64,000 nucleotides of DNA from Streptomyces violascens (GCF_014649955.1 NZ_BMUA01000007.1:186001-250000); one strand, 5' to 3'; shown: positions 42,360 to 52,543, counted from the first letter of the stretch. Notes: generated from the letters alone by a model not told the origin. Numbers and translations are program-made.

Positions 42360-43982
42360 CTAGCGGGCCCGCTCCACCCGGCGCTCGTCCCACACCGGTT
42401 CGGTGGTCTCCCGCACCACGCCGTCCGAGCCGAAGACCAGATAGCGGTCGAACGTCTTCGAGAACCAGCGGTCGTGGGTGACGGCGAGCACCGTGCCGTC
42501 GTACGACTCCAGACCGTCCTGGAGGGCCTCCGCCGACTCCAGGTCGAGGTTGTCGGTGGGTTCGTCGAGCAGCAGCGCGGTCGTGCCGGCGAGCTCCAGG
42601 AGCAGGATCTGGAAGCGGGCCTGCTGGCCGCCGGACAGCTTGTCGAAGGGCTGGTCCCCCTGCCGCTCCAGCTCGTACCGGCGGAGCACCGACATGGCGG
42701 CCCCGCGGTCCTTGGCGTGCTCGCTCCACAGGATGTCGACGAGCGTGCGCCCGAGCAGTTCGGGGTGTGCGTGGGTCTGCGCGAAGTGCCCGGGCACGAC
42801 CCGCGCGCCCAGCTTCCAGTTCCCGGTGTACGCCACCGACGGATCGCCCGCGAGCAGCCGCAGGAAGTGCGACTTGCCGGAGCCGTTGGAGCCGAGGACG
42901 GCGACCCGCTCGCCGTAGAAGACCTCCAGCGAGAACGGCTTCATCAGGCCGGTCAGCTCAAGGTTCTCGCAGGTCAGGGCGCGCACTCCGGTACGGCCGC
43001 CGCGCAGCCGCATGGTGATCGCCTGCTCGCGCGGCGGCTCCGGCGGCGGGCCCGCCTCCTCGAACTTCTTGAAGCGGGTCTGCATCGCGTGGTAGCGCGA
43101 GGCCATGTCCGGGCTGATCGCGGCCTGGTTGCGCAGCCGCAGCACCAGCGCCTTCAGCCGCGCGTGCTCCTCGTCCCAGCGCCGCTTGAGCTCCTCGAAG
43201 CGCGCGAACCGCTCCCGGCGGGCCTCGTGGTACGTGCCGAATCCGGCGCCGTGCACCCACACGTCCGTCCCGGCGGGGCTCGGCTCCAGGCTCACGATCC
43301 GCTCGGCGGCCCGCGACAGCAGCTCCCGGTCGTGCGAGACGAACAGGACCGTCTTACGGGTCTCCCGCAGCCGCTCCTCCAGCCAGCGCTTGCCCGGCAC
43401 GTCCAGATAGTTGTCCGGCTCGTCCAGGAGCAGCACCTCGTCCGGCCCGCGCAGCAGCGCTTCGAGCACGAGCCGCTTCTGCTCGCCGCCGCTGAGCGTG
43501 CGCACCTCGCGGAACTGCGCCTTGTCGTACGGCACCCCCAGCGCGGCCATGGTGCACATGTCCCAGACCGTCTCGGCCTCGTAGCCGTGCGCCTCGGCCC
43601 AGTCGCTGAGGGCCTGCGCGTACTTCATCTGCGCGGCCTCGTCGTCGACCGTCATGATCAGGTGCTCGGCCGCGTCCACCTCGGCCGCGGCCTTCCTGAT
43701 CCGCGGCTGAGCGACGGAAACCAGCAGGTCACGCACCGTACGCTCGTCGCGCACCGATCCCACGAACTGCGGCATCACGCCGAGCCCGCCGCTCACCGTC
43801 ACCGAGCCGCCGTGCGGCTGGAGCTCGCCGGAGATCATGCGGAGCAGCGTCGTCTTGCCGGCCCCGTTGGCGCCGACCAGAGCCACCACCGAACCCTCCG
43901 CCACCCGGAACGAGGCGTCGCCGAGCAGCACCCGCCCGTCCGGCAGGTAGTACTCCAGATGTGCAGCCTCAAGATGTCCCAT
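42360..43982 (-). CDS. ABC-F family ATPase
   Basis: The 540-residue soluble protein has two ABC cassettes: Walker A GANGAGKTTLLRM and signature LSGGEQKRL with LLLDEPDNYLD in the first, and GSNGSGKSHFLRLLAG, LSGGQQARF and LLLDEPTDNLD in the second, separated by a basic linker (about residues 245-320). It has no membrane domain. ABC-F proteins bind the ribosomal E site; some give antibiotic protection and others act as translation factors. It lies between truA and rplM and could be either. An Asn-Tyr substitution in the first DEPDNYLD motif is usual for some subfamilies. Confidence 0.9.
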   Translation of the reverse strand: MGHLEAAHLEYYLPDGRVLLGDASFRVAEGSVVALVGANGAGKTTLLRMISGELQPHGGSVTVSGGLGVMPQFVGSVRDERTVRDLLVSVAQPRIRKAAAEVDAAEHLIMTVDDEAAQMKYAQALSDWAEAHGYEAETVWDMCTMAALGVPYDKAQFREVRTLSGGEQKRLVLEALLRGPDEVLLLDEPDNYLDVPGKRWLEERLRETRKTVLFVSHDRELLSRAAERIVSLEPSPAGTDVWVHGAGFGTYHEARRERFARFEELKRRWDEEHARLKALVLRLRNQAAISPDMASRYHAMQTRFKKFEEAGPPPEPPREQAITMRLRGGRTGVRALTCENLELTGLMKPFSLEVFYGERVAVLGSNGSGKSHFLRLLAGDPSVAYTGNWKLGARVVPGHFAQTHAHPELLGRTLVDILWSEHAKDRGAAMSVLRRYELERQGDQPFDKLSGGQQARFQILLLELAGTTALLLDEPTDNLDLESAEALQDGLESYDGTVLAVTHDRWFSKTFDRYLVFGSDGVVRETTEPVWDERRVERAR

Positions 43983-44038
43983 GGGCGGATTGTCGCGCAG
44001 GCCCTGGCACCCTGAACAATCGAATTAAGATGCGCGGC

Positions 44039-44881
44039 ATGAGCTTTGGGCAAGGGGGACCCGCGTGGGGCCCGGGGGATCAGCAGACACCGGACTGGGC
44101 GGCGCTCGCGGACGCGTCGGCCGCGCGCAGCCGGCGCAAGAAGCTGCTGTTCATAGGCGCCGGCGCACTCGCGACGGCGGCGGTCGTCGCGGTCGTGGCC
44201 ACCGTGATCGTGAACGCGGGCAGCAAGGACGACGGCAAGTCGGCCAGTGAGCTGCCCTCTCCCCCGGCGCTGCCCAGCAACAGCGCACAGCCGGGGCCCT
44301 CGTTCTCCCGGGTGGCCCCGCCGCCTCCGCCCAACCCGTACGACTACGTCTCCAACGCGAAGAAGGACACGGCGCCGCTGAGCGCCGACACCCTCTTCCC
44401 GGGCAAGAGCCTCACCCTGGGCAGCGGCGCCTACGCCAAGGGCCCGACCGACAAGGTCACCGACTGCACCTCGGTCACCCAGGGTTCGCTCGGCTCGGCC
44501 CTCAACGACAACGGCTGCCGCCAGGTCATCCGGGCCACGTTCACCAAGGACGGCGTCGCGGTCACCGTCGGGGTCGCCGTGTTCGACACGGACACCGCCG
44601 CGACGAAGGCCAAGGAGCAGGCGAGCGGCGGCATCGCCTCGCTCTCCGGCTCGGGCGTGAACACGTTCTGCCGGGGCGGTTCGGTCTGCCGCAACACCAC
44701 CAACTCCTATGGTCGCTATGCCTACTTCACGACCGGCGGCTTCGCCAACGGCAAGAGCGTGACGAAGAGCGACACAGGCGTGTTCACGGCGGGCGACGAG
44801 CTCGCGAAGTTCACCTTCGACCAGATCGTCGCCCGCGGCCGCAACCAGGCCTCAGCAGCAGCCGCCAGGCCCGCCGCCTGA
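44039..44881 (+). CDS. Single-pass membrane protein with extracytoplasmic domain
   Basis: The 280-residue protein has a short cytoplasmic N terminus, one membrane helix ([23 protein letters not shown], about residues 37-59), a Pro/Ser-rich linker and an outside domain of about 170 residues with Cys residues ([24 protein letters not shown]) that could form disulfides. The family is unknown to me. It starts at ATG 44039 (44030 also in frame) and its last 30 bases overlap the truA end in the opposite direction. Possible role at the envelope. Confidence 0.78.
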   Translation: MSFGQGGPAWGPGDQQTPDWAALADASAARSRRKKLLFIGAGALATAAVVAVVATVIVNAGSKDDGKSASELPSPPALPSNSAQPGPSFSRVAPPPPPNPYDYVSNAKKDTAPLSADTLFPGKSLTLGSGAYAKGPTDKVTDCTSVTQGSLGSALNDNGCRQVIRATFTKDGVAVTVGVAVFDTDTAATKAKEQASGGIASLSGSGVNTFCRGGSVCRNTTNSYGRYAYFTTGGFANGKSVTKSDTGVFTAGDELAKFTFDQIVARGRNQASAAAARPAA

Positions 44882-45724
44882 ACTCCCGGGCAGCGTACGC
44901 ATGTTGCGCGCCTCCTTGCTGCGCGCGGCGAGCAACTCATCGGCGGGGTAACCGACTTCCTCCAGGGTGAGGCCGTGCGGCTTCACCACGTGGACGGAGG
45001 AGTCGCGCACCGCCGCCGCGAGGACCTTGCCGGGCCACTCGGGACCCCGGTGACCGTCGCCGACGTACAGCAGCGCGCCCACGAGGGAGCGCACCATGTT
45101 GTGGCAGAAGGCGTCGGCGCGCACGGTCGCGGTGACGATCCCGTCGTCGCCGCGCTCCCAGGACAGCTCCTGCAGCGTGCGGATGGTGGTGGCGCCTTCA
45201 CGCTTCTTGCAGTACGCCGCGAAGTCGTGCTCGCCGAGCAGCGCGGCGGAGGCCGCGTTCATGGCCTCGACGTCCAACTCCCAGTCGTGCCACAGGACAT
45301 GACCGCGCAACAGCGGGTCGACGCCGCCGACGTTGTCGGTCACCCGGTACGCGTACCGCCGCCAGATCGCCGAGAACCGCGCGTTGAAACCGCTCGGCGC
45401 CTCCTCGATCCGCCAGATCCGCACATCGTGCGGCAGCCGCCCGGCCATCCGCCGCAGCAGCTTCTCGCGGTGCTCGGCCCACACCGCCCCGGGCAGGTCG
45501 ACGTGCGCGACCTGCCCGCGCGCGTGCACCCCGGCGTCGGTGCGCCCGGCGACGGTCAGGTCGTACGTCACGTCGGAGCGCGTCACCGTGCGCAGCGCGT
45601 CCTCGATCTCGCCCTGCACGGTCCTGCGCCCGAGCGGCTGCCGGGCCCAGCCGGAGAAGTCCTTGCCGTCGTACGACAGATCCAGCCGCACCCGGACGAG
45701 GCCGGGCTCCACCTCATCACTCAC
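44852..45724 (-). CDS. truA: tRNA pseudouridine(38-40) synthase TruA
   Basis: TruA isomerises uridines 38-40 of the anticodon arm. The 290-residue protein has [15 protein letters not shown] near the start, the catalytic Asp in [26 protein letters not shown], and [18 protein letters not shown] Gly/Pro-rich tail ([12 protein letters not shown]) overlaps the opposite-strand gene by 30 bases. It is the last gene after rplQ, as in many actinobacteria. Confidence 0.97.
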   Translation of the reverse strand: MSDEVEPGLVRVRLDLSYDGKDFSGWARQPLGRRTVQGEIEDALRTVTRSDVTYDLTVAGRTDAGVHARGQVAHVDLPGAVWAEHREKLLRRMAGRLPHDVRIWRIEEAPSGFNARFSAIWRRYAYRVTDNVGGVDPLLRGHVLWHDWELDVEAMNAASAALLGEHDFAAYCKKREGATTIRTLQELSWERGDDGIVTATVRADAFCHNMVRSLVGALLYVGDGHRGPEWPGKVLAAAVRDSSVHVVKPHGLTLEEVGYPADELLAARSKEARNMRTLPGSSGGGPGGCC

Positions 45725-45756
45725 GTAACCGTTCCTCTCAAAGCATCCACACAGCA

Positions 45757-45792
45757 GAACGGGCCCGCCCCCCGAAGGGAACGGGCCCGTTC
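45757..45792 (-). terminator. Hairpin between rplQ and truA
   Basis: GAACGGGCCCG (45757-45767) and CGGGCCCGTTC (45782-45792) form an 11-bp stem with a 14-base loop, starting 18 bases downstream of the rplQ stop. It should end or attenuate the rpoA-rplQ message. Confidence 0.75.
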
Positions 45793-45809
45793 ACCAGCCT
45801 TCAGAACGC

Positions 45810-46298
45810 TTACGCGTCCTTCGCCTCGTCGGCCGGCTTGGCGTCCTCGACGACCTCGGCCTCAGCAGCCTTGGCGTCGGACTCCTTGACGGCGCGCACG
45901 GTGGCGGCCTCGGCCTCGGCAACGGTCGCCTTCTTGGCGATCTCGCCCTCGACCAGCTCGATCACGGCCATCGGCGCGTTGTCACCACGACGGTTGCCGA
46001 TCTTGGTGATACGGGTGTAACCACCCGGACGCTCCTCGTAGCGGGGCGCGATCTCGGTGAAGAGGGTGTGGACGATGCCCTTGTCGGTGATCGTCTGGAG
46101 CACCAGGCGACGGTTGTGGATGTCGCCCTTCTTCGCCTTGGTGATCAGGCGCTCGGCGACCGGACGCAGGCGGCGGGCCTTGGCCTCGGTCGTCGTGATG
46201 CGGCCGTGCTCGAAGAGCGACTTCGCCAGGTTGGCGAGAAGCAGACGCTCGTGCGCGGCGGAACCGCCGAGACGGGCACCCTTTGCGGGACGCGGCAT
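45810..46298 (-). CDS. rplQ: 50S ribosomal protein L17
   Basis: The 162-residue L17 has the core [33 protein letters not shown]-type start, [26 protein letters not shown] and [25 protein letters not shown] 45-residue Ala/Glu/Lys-rich C-terminal extension is usual in Streptomyces. Start is the third-best upstream ATG (46298), which matches the family's first residues. It follows rpoA by 145 bases, a gap that holds a repeat unit. Confidence 0.97.
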   Translation of the reverse strand: MPRPAKGARLGGSAAHERLLLANLAKSLFEHGRITTTEAKARRLRPVAERLITKAKKGDIHNRRLVLQTITDKGIVHTLFTEIAPRYEERPGGYTRITKIGNRRGDNAPMAVIELVEGEIAKKATVAEAEAATVRAVKESDAKAAEAEVVEDAKPADEAKDA

Positions 46299-46376
46299 GG
46301 TGTTTCTCCTAGTGATCTGCACCGGCCGTACGAGGTACCGATGTCAGTGTCCGAGCAGGCGGTTACCTGTCGGAGA

Positions 46377-46438
46377 CCCGCGCCCCGTAAGGGGCGCGGG
46401 GAACTGCGCGACCAGCCGAAGCCGGTCCGCAGACGAAG
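46377..46438. repeat. GC repeat unit and hairpin in the rpoA-rplQ gap
   Basis: CCCGCGCCCC, GTAA, GGGGCGCGGG form a 10-bp perfect hairpin (46377-46400). From 46391 the sequence is a copy of the dispersed GGGGCGCGGGGAACTGCGCG family, ending about 46438. It lies inside the rpoA-rplQ transcription unit. Confidence 0.75.
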
Positions 46439-46443
46439 ACCGA

Positions 46444-47466
46444 TCAGTACTGCTCGGTCTCCACGAAGCCGGCGTCGGCATCGTCGTCCGCGCCGAAGGC
46501 GTCGGCCGCGGCGGTCGGGTCGAAGCCGGGAGGCGAGTCCTTCAGCGCCAGGCCCATACCGGCCAGCTTCGCCTTGACCTCGTCGATCGACTTCGCACCG
46601 AAGTTGCGGATGTCGAGCAGGTCGGCCTCGGAGCGCGCCACGAGCTCACCCACGGAGTGGATGCCCTCACGCTTGAGGCAGTTGTACGAACGAACGGTGA
46701 GCTCGAGCTCCTCGATCGGCAGCGCCAGGTCGGCGGCAAGGGCGGCGTCCGTGGGGGACGGGCCCATGTCGATGCCCTCGGCGTCGATGTTGAGCTCGCG
46801 CGCCAGACCGAACAGCTCGACCAGGGTCTTACCGGCCGACGCCATGGCGTCACGGGGACGCATGGCCTGCTTGGTCTCGACGTCGACGATCAGCTTGTCG
46901 AAGTCGGTGCGCTGCTCGACACGGGTCGCCTCGACCTTGTACGTGACCTTGAGCACCGGGGAGTAGATGGAGTCGACCGGGATGCGGCCGATCTCCTGGC
47001 CCAGCTGCTTGTTCTGCACGGCGGAGACGTAGCCGCGACCGCGCTCGACGGTCAGCTCCATCTCCAGCTTGCCCTTGCCGTTCAGCGTGGCGAGCACCAG
47101 GTCGGGGTTGTGCACCTCGACACCGGCCGGCGGGGCGATGTCAGCAGCGGTGACCAGGCCGGGACCCTGCTTGCGCAGGTACATCACGACCGGCTCGTCG
47201 TGCTCCGAGGAGACGACCAGCTGCTTGATGTTCAGGATGAGGTCGGTGACGTCCTCCTTGACGCCCGGCACGGTGGTGAACTCGTGCAGGACACCGTCGA
47301 TCCGGATGCTGGTGACAGCGGCACCGGGGATCGAGGAGAGGAGCGTACGACGCAGGGAGTTGCCGAGCGTGTAGCCGAAGCCCGGCTCCAGGGGCTCGAT
47401 GACGAACCGCGAGCGGTACTCGTCAACAACCTCTTCGGTCAGCGAAGGGCGCTGAGCGATAAGCAT
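46444..47466 (-). CDS. rpoA: DNA-directed RNA polymerase subunit alpha
   Basis: The 340-residue alpha subunit nucleates RNA polymerase assembly. The N-terminal domain (residues 1-230) has [32 protein letters not shown]-type sequence and [13 protein letters not shown]; the C-terminal domain (about 250-320) has [17 protein letters not shown] and [18 protein letters not shown] for contacts with upstream DNA and activators. An acidic tail (DDDADAG) closes it. It is separated from rpsK by 230 bases with no rpsD. Confidence 0.98.
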   Translation of the reverse strand: MLIAQRPSLTEEVVDEYRSRFVIEPLEPGFGYTLGNSLRRTLLSSIPGAAVTSIRIDGVLHEFTTVPGVKEDVTDLILNIKQLVVSSEHDEPVVMYLRKQGPGLVTAADIAPPAGVEVHNPDLVLATLNGKGKLEMELTVERGRGYVSAVQNKQLGQEIGRIPVDSIYSPVLKVTYKVEATRVEQRTDFDKLIVDVETKQAMRPRDAMASAGKTLVELFGLARELNIDAEGIDMGPSPTDAALAADLALPIEELELTVRSYNCLKREGIHSVGELVARSEADLLDIRNFGAKSIDEVKAKLAGMGLALKDSPPGFDPTAAADAFGADDDADAGFVETEQY

Positions 47467-47589
47467 GTGGAGTTCCTTCAGTCATGGGCACCCACTATTT
47501 GATGCCCTGCTGGGTTACTGCGTACTGCAAGGGTACGGGCGGCACGCCTCGAAGGAGCCGTACCGCCCAGAACCTCAGCTCAAACAGCC

Positions 47590-47640
47590 GTGCGTCAGAC
47601 GCGGCGGCACTTGGGCGGACGGCAGCCGTACTGCGATGTC
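47590..47640. repeat. Duplicated 3' end of rpsK in the rpoA-rpsK gap
   Basis: Bases 47590-47640 are about 90% identical (five mismatches) to 47692-47742, the end of rpsK and the bases after it. On the minus strand this relic reads YGCRPPKCRRV-stop, compared with [11 protein letters not shown]-stop in S11. It is a non-functional tail fragment separated from the real gene by about 50 bases that include a 7-bp hairpin (47641-47658). Confidence 0.82.
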
Positions 47641-47696
47641 CCGGGGGATAACCCCCGGACCCCCAGCCGACTGCCGAGCCAGTGCCAAGCGGTGCG

Positions 47697-48101
47697 TCAG
47701 ACGCGGCGGCGCTTGGGCGGACGGCAGCCGTTGTGCGGCGTCGGGGTGACGTCCTGGATCGAGCCGACCTCGAGGCCAGTGGCCTGGAGGGAGCGGATCG
47801 CGGTCTCGCGACCGGAGCCCGGGCCCTTGACGAAGACGTCAACCTTGCGCATGCCGTGCTCCTGCGCGCGGCGGGCGGCCGACTCGGCGGCCATCTGCGC
47901 GGCGAACGGAGTCGACTTGCGGGAGCCCTTGAAGCCGACGTGGCCGGCGGACGCCCAGGAGATCACGTTGCCCGAGGGGTCCGTGATCGAGACGATGGTG
48001 TTGTTGAACGTGCTCTTGATGTGCGCGTGGCCGTGAGCGACGTTCTTCTTTTCCTTGCGGCGCACCTTCTTGGCAGCGCCCTGACGACCCTTGGGGGGCA
48101 T
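47697..48101 (-). CDS. rpsK: 30S ribosomal protein S11
   Basis: The 134-residue S11 lines the platform near the mRNA exit. It has [64 protein letters not shown] and the terminal CRPPKRRRV. It follows rpsM by 69 bases. Its last codons are repeated downstream at 47590-47640. Confidence 0.98.
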   Translation of the reverse strand: MPPKGRQGAAKKVRRKEKKNVAHGHAHIKSTFNNTIVSITDPSGNVISWASAGHVGFKGSRKSTPFAAQMAAESAARRAQEHGMRKVDVFVKGPGSGRETAIRSLQATGLEVGSIQDVTPTPHNGCRPPKRRRV

Positions 48102-48170
48102 GTCTTACTCCAGATGGAGGGGAGGTGATCGGTCCTACAGCGAAGACCGCTGAAAAGCGTCCGCTGTGGA

Positions 48171-48551
48171 CTACTTCTTGCCCGGCTTCTTCTTACCGGC
48201 GATGGCGCGACGCGGGCCCTTGCGGGTACGAGCGTTCGTGCTGGTGCGCTGACCGTGGACCGGCAGACCACGACGGTGGCGCAGACCCTGGTAGCAGCCG
48301 ATCTCGACCTTGCGGCGGATGTCGGCGGCAACCTCACGGCGAAGGTCACCCTCGGTGCGGAGGTTGGCGTCCACGTACTCGCGGATCTTGACCAGGTCCT
48401 CTTCGGCCAGGTCACGAACGCGGGTGTTCGGGTTCACGCCGGTGGAGGCGAGGATCTCCTTGGACCGGGTGCGCCCGATACCGAAGACGTAGGTGAGTGC
48501 GATCTCCACACGCTTTTCGCGCGGGATGTCAACACCGGAAACGCGTGCCAT
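48171..48551 (-). CDS. rpsM: 30S ribosomal protein S13
   Basis: The 126-residue S13 sits in the head and contacts the P-site tRNA and S19. It has [21 protein letters not shown]-type start, [15 protein letters not shown], DVNxR-region [15 protein letters not shown] and [27 protein letters not shown]. It follows rpmJ with a 189-base spacer. Confidence 0.98.
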   Translation of the reverse strand: MARVSGVDIPREKRVEIALTYVFGIGRTRSKEILASTGVNPNTRVRDLAEEDLVKIREYVDANLRTEGDLRREVAADIRRKVEIGCYQGLRHRRGLPVHGQRTSTNARTRKGPRRAIAGKKKPGKK

Positions 48552-48740
48552 TTACTGGCTCCAGTTGTTTTCGGGGGTCTTCCACAGCACCGCTCCCGAC
48601 CGCCGTACTAGGTACGTTTCGGGTCCCCGGCCCCCGCCGGAGGTGTCACCAGCCGGGGAAACCGGCCAGGTGGATGCTGCGTATGTACGTTTTGCTCGCG
48701 TCGCGGGAAGAACTGCGAAATGCAGGTCGGTCGGCGTGCG

Positions 48741-48854
48741 TCAGCCCTGGCGCTGCTTGTGGCGCAGGTTGTCGCAGATGACCATGACCCGGCCGTGACG
48801 GCGGATCACCTTGCACTTGTCGCAGATCTTCTTGACGCTCGGCTTGACCTTCAT
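48741..48854 (-). CDS. rpmJ: 50S ribosomal protein L36 (zinc type)
   Basis: The 37-residue L36 was read directly: [20 protein letters not shown] then [17 protein letters not shown]. It carries the zinc ribbon ligands Cys11, Cys14, Cys27 and His32, so it is the metal-binding paralogue rather than the zinc-free form used in zinc starvation. It lies between infA and rpsM, its usual place. Confidence 0.97.
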   Translation of the reverse strand: MKVKPSVKKICDKCKVIRRHGRVMVICDNLRHKQRQG

Positions 48855-48913
48855 GGGATGTCAGGTTCTCCGGGTCAGTGCCACCGCCGCTGGAACAGCG
48901 ACGTGGGCAAGAT

Positions 48914-49135
48914 CTACTTGTACCGGTAGACGATCCGGCCACGCGTCAGGTCGTAGGGAGAAAGCTCCACCACAACCCGGTCATCCGGGAGGATACGGAT
49001 GTAGTGCATCCGCATCTTGCCGCTGATGTGCGCGAGGACCTTGTGACCGTTCTGGAGTTCCACCTTGAACATGGCGTTCGGGAGGGACTCGATCACGGTG
49101 CCCTCGATTTCGATGGCACCTTGCTTCTTGGCCAC
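48914..49135 (-). CDS. infA: Translation initiation factor IF-1
   Basis: The 73-residue OB-fold protein occupies the A site during initiation. It has [53 protein letters not shown] and ends [11 protein letters not shown] 49135 is the family start; upstream in-frame residues to 49192 are leader. First gene of infA-rpmJ-rpsM-rpsK-rpoA-rplQ. Confidence 0.97.
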   Translation of the reverse strand: MAKKQGAIEIEGTVIESLPNAMFKVELQNGHKVLAHISGKMRMHYIRILPDDRVVVELSPYDLTRGRIVYRYK

Positions 49136-49215
49136 GCTTCGCCTTTCGAATCGGCTACCTTGATCGACTCCCGCAGCCGTGTGTGGACACACGGGTACAC
49201 GAGAGCCGACGCATC

Positions 49216-49245
49216 AGTCTACGTCAGGGCACTCGAAAAGACGAA
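49216..49245 (-). promoter_or_regulatory. Candidate infA operon promoter
   Basis: On the minus strand TAGACT (49216-49221) lies 18 bases after TTCGTC (49240-49245), in the map-infA gap. The -10 is good, the -35 weak. Confidence 0.45.
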
Positions 49246-49286
49246 TCAGATGAGTTTGCCCCACCGCAGAGATCGTTACGCCGCCC

Positions 49287-50132
49287 TCAGGCCAGCGGGT
49301 CCGGCGCAGTCGTCACGCCGTACTCCGCCAGCTTCGCCTTGCCACCGTCCGGCATCGTCAGGACCAGGGGGCCGTCCTCCGTCAGGGCGATGGAGTGCTC
49401 CCAGTGCGAGGACCAGGAACCATCCGTCGTGACGACCGTCCAGTCGTCCTCCAGGACCTCCGTGCGGGGGGTGCCGAGCGAGACCATCGGCTCGATCGCC
49501 AGGCAGAAGCCCGGGACCAGCTTCGGGTTGTGGCGGCCCAGCATGCGGCGCTTGTCGACGTAGTTCAGGAGGTGCGGGTCCATGTGCATCTCGGAGCCGA
49601 TGCCGTGGCCCCCGTAGTCCTCGACGATCCCGTACTTACCGGTCGAGGGGCGCGGCTGGCGGCGGATGTACGACTCGATCGCGCGCGAGACGTCGAGGAG
49701 CCTGTTGCCCTTCTTCACCGCGGCGAGGCCGGCCCACATGGACTCCTCGGTCACCCGGGACAGCTCGATCAGCTCGGGCGCGTGCCCGGTACCGACGAAC
49801 GCGGTGTACGCGGCGTCGCCGTGCCAGCCGTCGATGATCGCGCCGGCGTCGATGGAGATGATGTCGCCGTCCTTCAGGACGGTCTTGTCGTCGGGGATCC
49901 CGTGCACGACGACCTCGTTGACCGAGGTGCAGATCGTGGCGGGGAATCCGCCGTACCCCAGGAAGTTCGACTTGGCGCCGTGCTCGGCGATCACCTTGCG
50001 GGCGACCTCGTCCAGGTCCTTCGTCGTGGACCCGGGCACCGCGGCCTCGCGGGTGGCGGCGTGGATCGCGGCGACGACCAGCCCCGCCTCGCGCATCTTC
50101 GCGATCTGCTCGGGGGTCTTGATCTCCACCAT
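49287..50132 (-). CDS. map: Methionine aminopeptidase type I
   Basis: Map removes the initiator Met from nascent proteins. The 281-residue enzyme has the five metal ligands in context: SIDAGAIIDGWHGDAAYTAFVG (two Asp), YGGHGIGSEMHMDPH (His), LAIEPMVSLG (Glu) and SHWEHSIALTEDG (Glu side). The N-terminal MVEIKTPEQIAKMREAG start is short, so no SH3-type N-terminal extension. It lies downstream of adk with a hairpin in between. Confidence 0.96.
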   Translation of the reverse strand: MVEIKTPEQIAKMREAGLVVAAIHAATREAAVPGSTTKDLDEVARKVIAEHGAKSNFLGYGGFPATICTSVNEVVVHGIPDDKTVLKDGDIISIDAGAIIDGWHGDAAYTAFVGTGHAPELIELSRVTEESMWAGLAAVKKGNRLLDVSRAIESYIRRQPRPSTGKYGIVEDYGGHGIGSEMHMDPHLLNYVDKRRMLGRHNPKLVPGFCLAIEPMVSLGTPRTEVLEDDWTVVTTDGSWSSHWEHSIALTEDGPLVLTMPDGGKAKLAEYGVTTAPDPLA

Positions 50133-50337
50133 GTGCGGCTCACGCCTTTCTGGACAGGTACGGGTCACCAACAACGATAAGGCTTCCGCGTCCGGTGCCG
50201 GATACGGGCGGCCCGGCCCGTCCGCCCCATGGCTTCGGCCTTCGGGTGCGGGCCGTGGTCGCTTCTCGCGCGGTTCCCCGCGCCCCTGGCAGCGTCGATG
50301 CCCTCCCAGGAGGCGACCACCGATCCGCACACGCGAA

Positions 50338-50376
50338 ACGGCCGCGGCACCCCCCGTGAGGGGGCACCGCGGCCGT
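50338..50376 (-). terminator. Hairpin after adk
   Basis: ACGGCCGCGG (50338-50347) pairs with CCGCGGCCGT (50367-50376), and CCCCC/GGGGG extend the stem past a two-base mismatch to a five-base loop. It begins about 21 bases after the adk stop. No U-tract. Confidence 0.75.
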
Positions 50377-50397
50377 AGGCAGCGTTGGGTGCGAGAA

Positions 50398-51054
50398 CTA
50401 GGCCGCGTCGCGGCGCAGCGCGTCCATCGCCTTGGCCGTGACCTTGTCGACCTTGCCGAGCGCGGAGATCGTGATGACCAGCCCCTGCGCACGGTAGTAG
50501 TCGATGATCGGTTCGGTCTCGCTGTGGTAGACCTCGAGCCGCTTGCGCACGGTGTCCTCGGTGTCGTCACCGCGCTGGTACAGCTCGCCGCCGCACTTGT
50601 CGCAGACGCCGTCCTGCTTCGGGGCGTTGTACGCCACGTGGAAGACGTGTGCGCTGTCGTTGCGGCAGATGCGCCGGCCGGCGATGCGCTTGACGACCTC
50701 GTCCTCGGGGACTTCCAGGTCGAGCACGGCGTCCAGCTTCACGCCGTCCGCCTTCAGCACCTCGTCCAGCGCCTCGGCCTGCACCACGTTGCGCGGGAAG
50801 CCGTCGAGCAGGAAGCCGTTCTCGGCGTCCGGCGCTTCCATGCGGTCCTTGGCCATCCCGATGGTGACCTCGTCCGGTACCAGGTTGCCGGCGTCCATGT
50901 ACGCCTTGGCCTGCTTGCCGAGGTCCGTGCCCTGGCTGATGTTGGCACGGAAGAGGTCGCCCGTGGAGATGTGCGGGATCGCCAGGTTCTGGGCAAGGAA
51001 CGCGGCCTGCGTTCCCTTGCCTGCACCGGGCGGTCCGACGAGGACGATTCGCAT
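50398..51054 (-). CDS. adk: Adenylate kinase
   Basis: Adk interconverts AMP, ATP and ADP. The 218-residue protein has P-loop [15 protein letters not shown], the AMP-binding [11 protein letters not shown] and [12 protein letters not shown], and a LID domain with CRNDS and CDKCGG Cys residues that suggest zinc binding by an incomplete four-Cys set. Its start overlaps the secY stop. The adk-secY pairing in the spc operon is standard. Confidence 0.97.
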   Translation of the reverse strand: MRIVLVGPPGAGKGTQAAFLAQNLAIPHISTGDLFRANISQGTDLGKQAKAYMDAGNLVPDEVTIGMAKDRMEAPDAENGFLLDGFPRNVVQAEALDEVLKADGVKLDAVLDLEVPEDEVVKRIAGRRICRNDSAHVFHVAYNAPKQDGVCDKCGGELYQRGDDTEDTVRKRLEVYHSETEPIIDYYRAQGLVITISALGKVDKVTAKAMDALRRDAA

Positions 51055-52367
51055 CAGCGGAGGAACCCTTCGTAATTGCGCTGCTGAAGCTGGCTCTCGA
51101 TCTGCTTAACGGTTTCCAGACCCACACCCACGATGATGAGGATGCTCGTCCCGCCGAGCGGGAAGCTCTGGACACCGCCGAAGATGATCAACGCCATTGT
51201 CGGTACGAGCGCGATCAGCCCCAGATACAGCGACCCCGGCCAGGTGATCCGGTTGAGTACGTAGCTCAGGTACTCAGCGGTCGGTCGGCCAGCCCGGATG
51301 CCCGGGATGAAGCCACCATACTTCTTCATGTTGTCGGCGACTTCCTCGGGGTTGAACGAGATCGCCACATAGAAGAAGGCGAAGAACACGATCAACAGGA
51401 AGTAGCTGACGATGTAGTAAGGATGGTCGCCCTTGGTCAAGTTGTCCTTGATCCAGGTGGCCCAGCCCGCCGTCGAGTTCGAGAACTGGACGATCAGCGC
51501 CGGAATGTAGAGCAGCGACGAGGCGAAGATGACCGGGATCACACCGGCCTGATTGACCTTCAGCGGGATGTACGTGGAGGTTCCGCCGTACGACCTGCGG
51601 CCGATCATGCGCTTCGCGTACTGCACGGGAATGCGCCGCTGGGCCTGTTCGACGAAGACCACGAGCCCGACCATGACCAGACCGACGAGCACCACGGTGC
51701 CGAACTCGATCCAGCCACCGGCGAGGTGGCCCTGCTTCTTGATGGCCCACAGGGAGCCCGGGAAGCTGGAGGCGATCGAGATGAACATCAGGATGGACAT
51801 GCCGTTGCCGATGCCGCGGTCGGTGATGATCTCACCGAGCCACATGACGCAGGCGGTGCCGGCGGTCATCGTGATGACCATCGTGATGGTGGTGAAGATC
51901 GACCGGTTCGGGATGATCTCGGTGGCGACCTGGCAGCCGTTGAAGAGCGCGCCGTTGCGGGCGGTGGCCACGAGGCCGGTGCCCTGGAGGATCGCCAGCG
52001 CGACGGTCAGGTAACGCGTGTACTGCGTGATCTTCGCCGTACCCGCCTGACCCTCCTTCTTCAGGGCTTCCAGGCGTGGGATCACCACGGTCAGCAGCTG
52101 CAGGATGATGCTCGCCGTGATGTACGGCATGATGCCGAGCGCGAAGATCGTGATCTGCAGCAGCGCACCGCCGCTGAACATGTTGACCAGGCTGAACAGA
52201 CCGCTGTTCTGCTGGGCCTGGTCCACACAGGTCTGTACGTTCTTGTAGCTCACCCCGGGCATGGGCACATGCGTACCGAGCCGGTAGATCACGATGATGC
52301 CGAGTGTGAAGAGCAGCTTCTTGCGCAGGTCAGGCGTCTTGAACGCCTGGGCGAACGCGGTGAGCAC
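51054..52367 (-). CDS. secY: Protein translocase subunit SecY
   Basis: The 437-residue pore protein of the Sec translocon has about ten membrane helices, the plug and lateral gate layout, [30 protein letters not shown] and CLASSICAL C-terminal [36 protein letters not shown]-type sequence with an R-rich cytoplasmic loop ([19 protein letters not shown]) that binds SecA and ribosomes. It follows rplO with a 235-base spacer and hairpin. GTG or ATG assignment fits. Confidence 0.97.
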   Translation of the reverse strand: MLTAFAQAFKTPDLRKKLLFTLGIIVIYRLGTHVPMPGVSYKNVQTCVDQAQQNSGLFSLVNMFSGGALLQITIFALGIMPYITASIILQLLTVVIPRLEALKKEGQAGTAKITQYTRYLTVALAILQGTGLVATARNGALFNGCQVATEIIPNRSIFTTITMVITMTAGTACVMWLGEIITDRGIGNGMSILMFISIASSFPGSLWAIKKQGHLAGGWIEFGTVVLVGLVMVGLVVFVEQAQRRIPVQYAKRMIGRRSYGGTSTYIPLKVNQAGVIPVIFASSLLYIPALIVQFSNSTAGWATWIKDNLTKGDHPYYIVSYFLLIVFFAFFYVAISFNPEEVADNMKKYGGFIPGIRAGRPTAEYLSYVLNRITWPGSLYLGLIALVPTMALIIFGGVQSFPLGGTSILIIVGVGLETVKQIESQLQQRNYEGFLR

Positions 52368-52543
52368 GGTGCCTCCTGCGACCCCCGCGCAAGTGCGTCA
52401 GGGTGACGGTCTTGAGGATCGACGAATAAGGATTGAAGTCTTGATCTGCCAAAAATCCGTACTGTAGCCGTCCAGGCACACAGCACGGAACTTAGACAGT
52501 GCACGCCACCTTACCGGCGACTATGCCCCCCTAGGAACGACCA

